A stretch of DNA of 64,000 nucleotides from assembly GCA_019454045.1 (NCBI GenBank), contig SKCR01041835.1, positions 158,206 through 222,205 of the forward strand, written 5' to 3'. Source of the stretch: Zanthoxylum bungeanum (taxonomy: Eukaryota > Streptophyta > Magnoliopsida > Sapindales > Rutaceae). The notes beneath the pieces are model-generated. The model ran no database searches. It saw nothing but the letters and a program-made list of their open reading frames with translations, and had not been told where the DNA came from. Within the stretch, counting starts at the first letter, position 1; each line of letters starts with the position of its first letter. Below are positions 21,331 to 31,852 of the stretch, piece by piece. A program made the position numbers and the translations under genes.

Positions 21331-24300
21331 TGTAGGCATTGCATTTTTGCATATCAGCCCAATGATGAGCCTCATATGGAGGCGCTACTTTTTAGTTGCG
21401 GAAGTTGCGGAAAGCGGTCGTCGGAAAGGGAAAGTCAAGAATTGACGTTTTGTGGATCTAATTCGCTTGTTTTGCTTCGGGTTTGTTCGTCAAGTTTCCG
21501 TTTCAAAATTCATCCTCCGCCCGAAACCTTATCCTCGCTCTTTCTCACGCCTATCCTCTCTCTTAAACTTTCCATGCATGTGCCCCTTCGACTTCCATGC
21601 AACGAAATTCCATCCACTTACCCTTCATTAATATAAACACCATACCCCACATAATCTTTTCCTTCCATCATTCACGTGCCCTACAAACCAAAAAGCCAAA
21701 TCCCTCATATGCCAAGCCAATCCTTCATAAACAAAACAAACACTAAACTACAAATCATAAACAAACGAAGCAAGAAAACCACTACCCATCACCCTACGTA
21801 AAGAAACCCATTTCACTACAACTCCCTCTGCCACCTTTCACCATTTCAATAACAATAATTCCTCCACATTCACGTGAACCACCCACCTCATTCTTTCCAA
21901 TCAACAAACAAACAATATCCTCCATGACCATTCTGCACAACCCATAACTTATCATTTCCCTCCACAATAACTCATCAATAACCCTCAATCAGTCCACTAT
22001 AAGCCAGGCCAGCTGCTCTTCTCATCGGGAGAGACACCCTCTTTCACGCACCACAATTCACCCTTCATGCAGCCAATTTCATAGCCACGTAACAGCCCTC
22101 TAACTCTCCCCTGCACGTTGCCAAACCTGCTCACTGCCCTTTCACCATGTCACCTTAAACAGCGCCAAAGCCTTACGTCTTCTCCCTCTCCATAAAACCA
22201 AAGTTGCAAGCATCTTCAGGGGAGAGGGACATGCAACTCACCCACGTAACAACTACACAGCCCACTCGCCACTTGAAGCCCTGAAACTGCCTCCACTGCT
22301 GTCCATGCCATTAGCCTCAACTTCACAGCTCCACAAAAGCAACCAACCTTAGCCAACACACGCCAGAGGCAGCCTTCACTCACTTCAGACCATCACGCAC
22401 AGCCCTTATCTTCATCAACAAACACAATTCACGCCCCTAGCTTCATTAAAAGACACTCAGCCTCACTCATTCCTCATACATCACCAACCCTTCATGGTCT
22501 TCATCCAAAACTGCTAGCCTCCACACGCCATCAGTCTTCATAGCTCACAACAACACATAAGCTACTCAGCCACTGCTTCACCAAGAACCTTCAACACACT
22601 CGGCACTCAAACCCTTCACCACACGCCTCTCACTATCCCTTGGAACCACGGCAACACTCAGCTTACTGGATCAACACACGGTCTGATCACTTTGGACCAC
22701 TGCAGAGCCGACCGAGAACCTTACAACCCTTAGCCGAGTATACCCCAACAGCCGAGCAGCCCCTGCACGTCCTACACCTCACGTGCATGAAACTAATCCT
22801 CCACATACTGCCTTCACCAAGCCCTATTCCACACCCCTTCATGTAGCCGAGAACAACCCTCATTGTTATTGTCGAGCCCTTGAATCAACTCCCTTAGCAG
22901 CTTGGTCATGCCCTCTACCGTAGCCCTCCATGAACACAGTCTCATTCACACACACCTCACTTACGCATAAAGGATCCCTTACTGACTCTCTTCCTTCATC
23001 AACCAGCCGAGCCCTTCAACAAACTGCCACTGAAACTGTACACCGCATATAACCCTCACTCACCGACCTGCACCAAGCACGCCCTAGCCGAGACCAACCT
23101 TCACTGCAGCAACTGCAACACATGCACATTGCGAGACCAAACCGACACCACTGCCGAGCACACCACAATTTCCATGCAAGCCACTGCACTGCCCATTACA
23201 GCCCTAAACTCACGTGAACTGCATCTTGCCCTCTCAAATTATTCACGCACGCACTAAGTCACAAACTGCCCCCATGCATGTGCCATGCACACGTGAAACA
23301 ACCTCTCCAAACTGCCGTGAAACCGAGCCCATAATAACCCGAGAGAGAGTGAAAATTAGCATGAAAATAGTGAGAAAAATAGAGAAAATAGTGAGCGGAA
23401 ACCGCGGGTGAAAATAGGGAAAACAGTAAAAACGGCGGATCTATCGAAAACGGACAAAACAGCGAAAATAGTGAACCTGTGAAAACAATGGAAACAGCGA
23501 ACCTGTGAAAACAGTAGAAATAGCAGACCAGTGAAAACAGCAAAATGATAACCCTTCCGGCACCGTGGAACGCACTCCCGGAAAGCGACTTAAAAGGTAA
23601 GACCTGAGGGCACCCTTTTATTTATTATCCTTTATCTTTAGTTATTTTATTATTTTATTTCGCATGATTATTGTGAATTGGTGCATGATGTGATTTCTGG
23701 GTGAACGGAATATGTGTTCTCTCTTGTGGTATATCGGATGGAAACCCGGACGTAAATTCCATAGCCGAATCTGAATGGACGGTATTGCGGTTTGTACTCG
23801 GGATACAATGCCACGTATCACTTGAGAGACACACGTATTTCGTTTCATCCAAACCTTGTATTTGAGCATGATTAGGTTGCTAGTATGTTGTTTATTCCTT
23901 AAGCATGATTAGGTTGTTAGTATGTTATTTCCCTATGTATGTTATAGTTATTTACTTCGCAATAGGAGTTTTATCTATGTTTGTTTAGGTTGTTGTTTAG
24001 TTTTCATGTTTGATAATGTAACATGTTCGTTGCGTGATATTGTATGTTTACCTTTATGAATGTGAATTAGATCTAGGTTAATCTCATACATGTATGTTGT
24101 GTAGACTTGGTTAAATTATTGCACAAATCCGTTCATTACAAGTGGCATAAGTAAGGGACCATTCCGAACCCAACGGTTTGAGGTCTTCCCTTGCGAGGGG
24201 TGAGTGCGGCCTTAAATCATTTTTCCCGGTTCATACCGGGTGGCGACTCCATTTTATTTCTCCGGTTTAGTCCCTTGCGGGCTACTCCGTACTCCAGACC

Positions 24301-24345
24301 GGGCCGCGAGCCCGGAACTGCGTCGTCCAGTTTCTGTGTCCTACA
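21331..24345 (+). repeat. Full LTR of E2 (3015 bp)
   Basis: It starts TGTAGGCATTGC and ends TGTGTCCTACA, followed three bases later by the PBS. The first 150 bp resemble the 250-bp E1 LTR. The rest has no E1 counterpart. Bases 21500-23300 are poor in G on this strand. Short CAGTGAAAACAGC-like repeats lie at 23400-23545. No open frame in it looks like a gene. Confidence 0.8.
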
Positions 24346-25021
24346 GTCTGGCGACTCCACTGGGGATAGAGAATCGGCCCCGAAATAATGTCTTGTAATG
24401 TTTGTGATTTGTGCTTTAAATTAATCATGTCTATTGTGGGTTTAGGGAGTTTAATCAAAGGCATTTTTAAGGCTAGGTGATAGTTTGGTGTCTTCCTTCA
24501 CTCACTACCTTTCTATAAGGAAAAGCTGTGAAGGCACCTAGATAATCGTTCACTTGGTCGCTTGAACCCTTGAGTGGGGAGTCCTAGTTGTGAGAAAACC
24601 TTCGTCAGCAAGAGCCTTTGTTTACATTCTTTTAAACCTGCATGCGAACCCTAATTATATGACCCATATAAATCATTTCTTTTATGCTTGTTTGGGACCA
24701 TCGTTATTTGGATTCAATTGGACTTTTTGTCAAGAGATATGAACTGGTTGGGCCATTTAAACTGGAACGAGTTCGTGTCCTTTGATAATTAGGCCAAAAT
24801 TTCTAAAATGCCGATGGGCCAGTTTGTGTTTAGGCCTCTTATTATTTGAAGTTGTTTAGTTATGTTATCGCAAAAGTATGAGCTTGTTGGGCCTTTTCAA
24901 CTGGGACAATGTTGCACCGCGCAATAATGTGATTGAATGCTTTAAAATGATAATGGGCCAATTAGTGCAAATTATTTTATAAGCTTATTTATTCCATACA
25001 TCGCATACATGACATGCACTC
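24346..25021 (+). other. PBS and leader of E2
   Basis: The tRNA-Arg type primer site TGGCGACTCCACTGGGGA is at 24349-24366. The leader is collinear in reverse with the E1 leader at 15142-15896. Confidence 0.8.
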
Positions 25022-25429
25022 ATGCATACACGCATCATGCTAACCCCCTTTGTGTTAAAAGCCATCATAGATTCCCGTTGGGTTAGGAAAACAGAGAGAC
25101 TCGTCAAGAGACCGTCAGTCAACATGAGCAAATTAGCAAACGAGAGATCTTGCCTGGATCAATTGGAGATTAAAGTAACTGAAATTATTGAGATGTTGCA
25201 AGTCCTGACTAATGTTGTGGCCAGTCTGACCGTACCCGGTATGGCCGATAACAGAAAGTTTTACAATCAGAATAGAAAGACCATCGGGGAATCCTCGGAA
25301 GAAGTAAGCAGAAAAGACAGGATAGCCATTCAGAAATTGGGAAACAAGGTAGTGAGATTGCCAGATTTGGAGGATAATGAGTGCAATGAGCCAATTAATG
25401 TTGACAGATTGAAGCTGTACTTTGCCTGA
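25022..25429 (+). pseudogene. Tat-like gag start fused to integrase end (E2 deletion product)
   Basis: This is an open frame of 135 codons. The first 85 or so (MSKLANERSCLDQLEIKVTE onward, helical) look like the start of a Tat gag. The last 25 (LPDLEDNECNEPINVDRLKL) look like the extreme C-terminus of a Ty3/gypsy integrase, which ends in such an NVDRLKxYF tail. The usual intervening protease, RT and most of integrase are absent. An in-frame internal deletion is the simplest explanation. Whether it is translated is unknown. Confidence 0.55.
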
Positions 25430-25467
25430 GGGAAAGAAGACTGAACAGTCACCAATGAGCCAATTAA

Positions 25468-25893
25468 TGGATCAGTGTTTACCCTAAGTGGTGGGGCTAT
25501 AGTATGCGAAGTATAAAGCAATATTGTATTGATGACTCCACCATGAAGGCTGAATATATAACAACTTGTGAAACAGCTAAGGAAGTAGTCTGGCTCCGTA
25601 AATTATTGGGAGATCTTGAAGTTGTTCCAGATATGGATAGACCACTCACACTTTATTACGATAATAGTGGTGCAGTGGCAAACTCCAAAGAACCAAGAAG
25701 CCACAAGAGAGGAAAGCATATAGAGAAGAAATATCATATCATCAGTGAGATAGTGCAGAGAGGAGACGTTATCGTCACAAAGATTGCATCCGCAGAGAAC
25801 CTGACTGATCCGTTTACAAAGACCTTGTCGGGTAAAATGTTTGAAGGTCACCTAGATGGTTTAGGATTACGTGACATGTCCCATTTGCTCTAG
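25468..25893 (+). pseudogene. Copia RNase H, C-terminal part (element D)
   Basis: GSVFTLSGGAIV, a one-base frameshift, then SIKQYCIDDSTMKAEYITTC, LYYDNSGAVANSKEPRSHKR and ENLTDPFTKTLSGKMFEGHL, ending RDMSHLL-stop. This is the standard end of Copia pol. About 25 codons that should connect it to 17878 were lost at the E2 junction. The open frame from the frameshift to the stop is intact. Confidence 0.9.
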
Positions 25894-25907
25894 TGTAAGT
25901 GGGAGAT
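25894..25907 (+). other. Polypurine tract of element D
   Basis: GTAAGTGGGAGAT directly before the LTR start is the common Copia polypurine tract. Confidence 0.8.
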
Positions 25908-26176
25908 TGTTGGGATGTATGCCATAGAGCTACATCTAATGTAAACGACTTTATCTGTTTTGAAATAAAATGATGCATTATTCATTTATCAAAGTGTTTG
26001 TTTAATATTCACATATTATAAATTATCTTAAATGCCCTAGATTACTTATGTTCCTTCAGACTTAGTGTATGAGTGTCATACACAAGATGATTTAAGTCTG
26101 AAGTTAGTAATCTTAAATAGTCCATAGAGAGCAAATAAAATGGGTACTTTGTTTGTGGTTTATCTATAGTTGCGGT
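25908..26176 (+). repeat. 3' LTR of element D, first part
   Basis: It matches 6029-6290. It stops at GCGGT (26172-26176), the target site of element A. Confidence 0.9.
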
Positions 26177-28096
26177 TAATGAGTGGTAAATCTATCACTA
26201 TTTCCCACTTATTTAACCTAATATTTTATACAATTTTCTTGAATTTTGTGAATATTTTGATGTGTTTTGTGTTATTTTGTAGATAAATAAAGTTTAAGGA
26301 CATTCTGGAGGTGATTTGGGGCCAAAACAGTGAAAAAGAACACAAAAGGGCATTTTGGTCATTTGGCGTGTCGCGACGTGCAGGCTGAGTCACGACGCCT
26401 AACGTGCGCCGTACTATGCTAATGTGCGCCGGGGAAACATGTCAGAATCTGAGAAGTTTGACTTTACTAACGTGCGCCAGACTCTGCTAACGTGCGCCGT
26501 GCCACATGTCATCATCCTATGGTGCCAACAATCACCATCGCCATGTGTCATCCCACGTGTCAGCCATGTCATCATCCACGTTAGCAGAAAACTGAGTCAA
26601 CCTGCCACTGTCAGCCATGTCATCATCAGCCAATCACAGCGTGCCACGTGTTGCAATTCTATGGTGCCGACAATCCCTTTCGCCATGTGTCGACACATCA
26701 GCACCACGTCAGAGCCACTTCAGCACAATTATTGAATTAATTATCCGCAATCTCCATTTTAGCGGATAAGAATCTGAACTGGCCAATCATAGAGCGACAC
26801 GTCATCGCGTAGCGACGCAAGAACAAACTTGGCGTCGCGACGCGGGAAGCTTATTGAGGCCTATAAATAGAGCTTGAAATTTCAGTTTCATATGTACCTT
26901 CCTCTGTGAATTCTCTGATGTAAATAGAGAGTTTTCTATCTAGTTTCTTTTACATTTTAGTTTTGTAATTGATTTTAATTACGTTTTGTAATAATAGTAA
27001 TTTACTTTTTTTACTTTTACAGTTTTTACTATTCAACATGAGGAGGTAACTTCCTCCTGCTAGGGTGAAAGGTAATTCTTTTACTATTGCTATTTAGATT
27101 AATCTCCCTTAAATATAATATATTCACTATTTAAAATTTGACTTAATCAGGTTACCGCCTATATGGCTGTTGATAAAATAATTATAAGTTAATATATTAT
27201 ATTAAGAGAGATATCTAAATTAGTAGAAGTAAAAGTTGATCCTTTTACCTTAGCATTTTATTTTATTGTAATTTACTTTTCAGCTTTTATTTTACCGCAA
27301 TTACTTTTCAGCATTTTTACTTTCTGTCTTTTACTTTTAAGTTTTTACTAGCCCTAGTTATGTGTTGTAACTAAGTTAGTTATCTGGGGTTGTGATGAAT
27401 TCTAATATCACCGGTTTATAAGGGGTTATTTTATAGTTTGGGTAATTTAAAGGTTTATTTATTAAGTCTTAAGCTTAATGCATCTTGTTAATTGGCCATT
27501 AATAAGATTGATCCGGTAAATCTAAAATTAACTTGACAAAGGAATTTTAGGTTTCAGCCTTAGACTTAATAGCCCACGATATTCCTTGAGGATAGATAAC
27601 CCTTTAATAGATTTCCTTACAGGATTGACATATACCTGTTGGGCGGGGGTAGCCATAATTGGAACTTAAACTTAATGATTCCAGATAATTTGGTTGACAT
27701 AGACATATGATTCAATTGGGTTATACTGGGTATTTGCGTCTGACCATCGACATAGGCTTTCTGATAATTTAGTGTTCCAGGTTAGTAAACCGATTTATTA
27801 CACGAACATGAAATAACCACTTCATTTTTAAAAATATATTAGAAAGATTCACAACCCTAGATAGTTTTATAATATTGAATTTTCTTAAACCTACTTTCGT
27901 GCAATTTATTTACTTGTTTTTTTAAATTAGAATCATCACCATTTCAAATCAATCAAACAACCTGTTAGATACTAGTAATCATTTGACCTCATAAAATTAA
28001 TAGATTAGGTATTAAGTCCTCGTGAGATCGTTACTTTTTATACTATTTGAACAATACATGCGCTTGCGTTATACACGTGTGTGTAAGCACCAGTCA
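26177..28096 (+). repeat. 5' LTR of A
   Basis: This 1920-bp LTR starts TAATGAGTGG, where the others start TGATGAGTGG, and ends GCACCAGTCA. The TATA box is TATAAATA at 26862-26869. Several CACGTG and CACGTC motifs retained in the 3' LTR are CATGTG or CATGTC here. It has one CCGCCTATATGGCTG unit at about 27157. Confidence 0.9.
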
Positions 28097-28102
28097 AGTT
28101 TT

Positions 28103-28120
28103 TGGCGCCGTTGCCGGGGA
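28103..28120 (+). other. Primer-binding site of A
   Basis: TGGCGCCGTTGCCGGGGA is complementary to the 3' end of plant tRNA-Asp, the primer of Athila elements. It lies six bases after the LTR. Confidence 0.9.
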
Positions 28121-28227
28121 TTTATTTATCTTTCACTATTAGTTTTGGGGTTAGATATGTTACTTGTATCTAATTTCTTTTTACTTATTGTTTTTGTTTT
28201 CTTGTGTTTCAGGTTCTCAGAAACTAC

Positions 28228-29291
28228 ATGAGACGAACCAGAAGCTTTGAACTCCGACCGCTTGACCTAGAAATTGAAAGAACCATCAGACAGTTGAGAA
28301 GGGAAATGCGAGAAGGCCAAGAAGCAATCATTAACATGGAACCTGAACCTTTGAACGTTGCACCACCGATTCCCATTCGAGACAGAACCATTCCGGTGGT
28401 TGACATACTCATTTCTTGTATTGTACTTCCTCCATTACCAACAAATACGGGTGACATCAAAACATGTATCCAGAGGATTCAACAGTTAGTACAATTTGGG
28501 GAAAATGCAACTGAAGATCCTAATGCCCACATCAGTAACTTCCTGGAAGTTTGCGGAACTTTCAATTACAACCGAGCAGCTGAAGAAGTAATGAGACTGC
28601 GGGTTTTTCCATATCCCTGAAAGACAGAGCTAAAGCTTGGCTACATTCACTACCAGCAGGTTCCATCACAACTTAGAACACTCTAGCCACCAAATTCCTT
28701 GCAAAGTACTTTCCACCAGCCAGAACTGCAAAGTTGAGGAATGACATCACATCCTTCGTGCAACAAGATTCAGAATCCCTTTGCGAAGCTTGGGAAAAAT
28801 TCAAAGATTTACTCCGGAAATATCCTCATCATGAGATAGTAAAGTGGCTACAAGTCCAAACCTTTTACAATGGACTTTTTGGAATAATGAGAACCACAAT
28901 TGATACTGCTGCTGGGGGGAGCTTTGATGGCAAAAGGAGAAGATCAGACCTGTGACTTAATTGAAGATATGGCCACAACAATTCTTTATGGCCACAGAAA
29001 GGAGCATGATCCAAAGAATTGCAGGAATTTGAAGTTGGAGCCAACACAGCACTGAATTCCAAGCTGGATGTGATTTGAAAAAATCTGGAAACTCTAACAT
29101 GAAAGTTAATGGTGGATCCACAAGTTCACCATTGGGAGGAGTACCTGAGTCAGAATTTACAACCAACAAGAAGAGACAGTGAACTATGTCAACAATTTCA
29201 ATAGACAGGGAACAATCCATATTCCAACACCTACAACCCAGGGTGGATGAATCATCCGAATTTTTCATTGAGCAATAATTCAGGGCAAAAG
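28228..29291 (+). pseudogene. Athila-like gag, 5' part (element A)
   Basis: It starts MRRTRSFELRPLDLEIERTI and continues through NATEDPNAHISNFLEVCGTF, the retrotransposon gag domain, into KDLLRKYPHHEIVKWLQVQT and a TVNYVNNFNRQ-like region. Frameshifts occur near 28610 and 28940-29060. The reading is cut by element B at 29291 and resumes at 51549. Confidence 0.85.
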
Positions 29292-29520
29292 TGTTGTTTC
29301 AAAATGACCCCAAGCGTCACTATTTGCACATATCATGTGTTGTTATTGCAAATTAACTATGTGACAGAGGAAATTGCACTCTCTCATTTGTGATTAGATC
29401 ACCATGATATATAAATGAAGAGAGGTCCCTGTGATTAGTTTCCTTTCCTAGACTGAGAATGCTATGAGACAGTATCAGTCCCCGAGGATTAATCATTAAA
29501 TATCCCTAGCCGGAGTATAT
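29292..29520 (+). repeat. 5' LTR of B, first part
   Basis: It matches 49497-49715, from TGTTG through ATCCCTAGCCGGAGTAT, then is interrupted by C. Confidence 0.9.
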
Positions 29521-29826
29521 TGATGAGTGGTATTTATACCACTATTTCCCACTCATTTGACCTAATGTTTTGTATTGTTTCTCGAGTTTTATGAACGTTT
29601 TGATGTGTTTTGTTGTTGTTATTTGCAGATAAATAAGTTTGGACAGCACTGGAGGCATTTGGGACAAAAACGGTTAAAAATGCGTCAACAGGAAAATCCA
29701 TCTTCTTCGCGTCGCGACGCTGGAGCCTTGCGCGCCGCGACGCCAAGCCTGCGCCGAAGTTGCTAAAATGCGCCGGGTCACAAAATCAGAATCTGAGAAA
29801 GTTGACTTTGCTAACGTGCGCCGTGC

Positions 29827-30280
29827 CACGTGTCACCATCACATCGGAGATGCTAAAATGCGCCGTGCCACGTGTCGAAATCTCATTTGCTCGGACGGCC
29901 ACCGCCCACGTGTCATGCCACGTGTCGCCACATCATCGTCCACATCAGCAGCCACGTCAGCAAGTCAACCGAGTCAACATGCCACGTCATCATAAGCCAT
30001 CACAGCATGACCACGTGTCAACATCTCATTCGTCCGACGGCCGCCGCCGCCCACGTGTCGCCACGTCGCCTTCCACATCATCAGCATGACGCAAGCAATG
30101 ACGTCATGAACAGTTGACACGTCAGCATGACGTAAGCGATGACGTCATGAACAGTGCCACGTCATCGGATCTCTTTGCCGCCTCGCAATGTCAGCCAGGA
30201 TTGAGCACGTCTCACTGTAGCGCGCGGCGCGACGCGCAGCCAGCGTCGCGACGCGCGCACCCCATCCGCGCCTATAAATA
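29827..30280 (+). promoter_or_regulatory. LTR promoter of C: G-box/C-box array and TATA box
   Basis: Perfect CACGTG occurs at 29827, 29869, 29907, 29919, 30012 and 30052, mostly as CCACGTGTC. Perfect TGACGTCA occurs at 30099 and 30140, with several CACGTC and one TGACGTAA between. TATAAATA is at 30273-30280. These motifs are known binding sites of plant bZIP and bHLH factors (CCACGTGTC resembles an ABA response element). Activity is inferred only. Confidence 0.7.
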
Positions 30281-30563
30281 GAGCGCGATGGTTCAGTTTT
30301 TGTTGTACCATTTCCTCTCTCCTCAAATCCTATGTAATTAGGGAGTTTCTCTCTCTCTAAGTTTCTTTTTATTAGTTTTTTGTAATTTTTAACCAAGTTC
30401 TGTAATAATAATAATTTACTTTCTTTATTTTACAGTTTTTACTACTCATTATGAGGAGGTAACTTCCTCTGTTAAGGTAAAAGGTAATTCTTTTACTATT
30501 ACTTCTTAGATTATTCTCCCATAATTATAATATATTCAAGTTTTAAATTGACTTAATCAGGAT

Positions 30564-30806
30564 ACCGCCAGATTGGTCGGTGGATAATAAAATTCATATT
30601 CCGCCTTTATGGCTGGTTTATTTAAATTCCGCCTTTATGGCTGGTTTATTTTCTGTTCCGCCTTTATGGCTGGTATATTTAAGTCCGCCTATATGGCTGG
30701 TTATTTTGATGTTCCGCCTTTATGGCTGGTTATTTTAAATGATTCCGCCTTTATGGCTGTTGTTTTTTTAAACTAATTAAATCAAAATACCGCCTATATG
30801 GCTGGA
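30564..30806 (+). repeat. Tandem CCGCCTTTATGGCTGG array in C 5' LTR
   Basis: About eight units of 25-32 bp share CCGCC(T/A)TTATGGCTGG with AT-rich spacers. Element A LTRs have a single unit, so it expanded in the C lineage. It lies downstream of the TATA box, thus probably in transcribed LTR. Confidence 0.9.
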
Positions 30807-31723
30807 TGAAATGTTTTGCAAAGCTTATATTATATTATGGGAGAAATCTAATTAGTATATAGTAGAAGTAATTCCTTTTTACCTTAGCAATTTTATTTTA
30901 ATTTACTTTCAGCAGTTATTTTACTACATTTACTTTATGCAATTTTATTTTAAGTCTTTTAAGTTTTTAGCCCTAGTTATGTGTCGTAGCTAAGTTAGTT
31001 ATCTAGGGTTGTGATGAATTTCAATTAAACTGGTTTATAAGGGTTAGATTATAGTTTGGGTAATTAAAGATTTATTTATTGAGTCTTAATCTTAAAGCTC
31101 TTTAATTAACTGGCCATTAATTAAATTGATTAGGTAAACTTAAAATGAACTAGACATAGGGATTTTAAGTTTAAGACCTTAGACTCAATAGCCCACGATC
31201 TTCCTTGAGGATAGATAACCCTTTAATAGATTTCCTTACAGGATAGGAATATACCTGTAGGGCGGGGGTAGCCATAATTGGAACTTAGACTTAATGAATC
31301 CAGGTAATGTGGTTGACATAGAATATGGTTCAATTGGGTTATACTAGGGTATTTGTAATTGACCATCGGAAGAGGCTTTTACATAAGTTAGTGTTCCAGG
31401 TTAATAAATTGATATATTACCCAACTATAAGATAACTACTACTTCATCTTTTAAATAATATTGAAATAAATCACAACCCTGGATAGTTTTTAATATTGAA
31501 TTTCTTTAAAATCTACTTTTAAGCAATTTCAGTTATTTGTCTTTAAATTTAGAATCATCGCCATTCCAAATCAATCAAACAACTTGTTAGATACTGGTAA
31601 TCATTTGGCCCAATAAATTGATAACAAAAAGGTTTTAAGTCCTCGTGGGATCGATACTTTTTATACTACTTGAACGATACGTACGCTTGCGTTATACGTG
31701 TGTGTTTACGCCGGTCAAGTTTT

Positions 31724-31741
31724 TGGCGCCGTTGCCGGGGA
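31724..31741 (+). other. Primer-binding site of C
   Basis: TGGCGCCGTTGCCGGGGA is identical to the site in A and of tRNA-Asp type. Confidence 0.9.
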
Positions 31742-31852
31742 CTTAGTTATCTTTTATTATTAGTTTAAGGGTTAGATACTTTTACTTGTATCTAATTTTT
31801 CTTTTTACTTATTGTTTTTGTTTTCTTGTATTTCAGATTCTCAAGAAACTTC

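Larger units (their letters stand above)
17879..25467 (+). mobile_element. Element E2: permuted, truncated Tat-like element inserted in D RNase H
   Basis: The order is partial LTR (17879-18554), 3' UTR with tandem arrays (18555-21330), full LTR (21331-24345), PBS and leader (24346-25021), then a gag fragment fused to the integrase end (25022-25429). That is an element read as LTR, 3' half, LTR, 5' half. Two tandem copies sharing the middle LTR, followed by deletions at both outer sides, would give this. The left border is an exact LTR start. The right border near 25467 is a deletion junction with D. Confidence 0.8.
29521..31717 (+). repeat. 5' LTR of C
   Basis: It starts TGATGAGTGGTA and ends CGCCGGTCA. 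From left to right it contains GCGTCGCGACGC palindromes, an array of ACGT-core motifs, a TATA box and a tandem CCGCCTTTATGGCTGG array. Confidence 0.95.

Noticed and set aside
28190..28225. TTTCAG before gag as a splice acceptor in element A (and 31830-31838 in C)
   Set aside because: The polypyrimidine-AG context is suggestive, but I found no convincing donor in the short leader and cannot support splicing.
30594..30806. CCTTTATGG and CCTATATGG as MADS-box CArG sites
   Set aside because: The CArG consensus needs six A/T between CC and GG. Here there are five.
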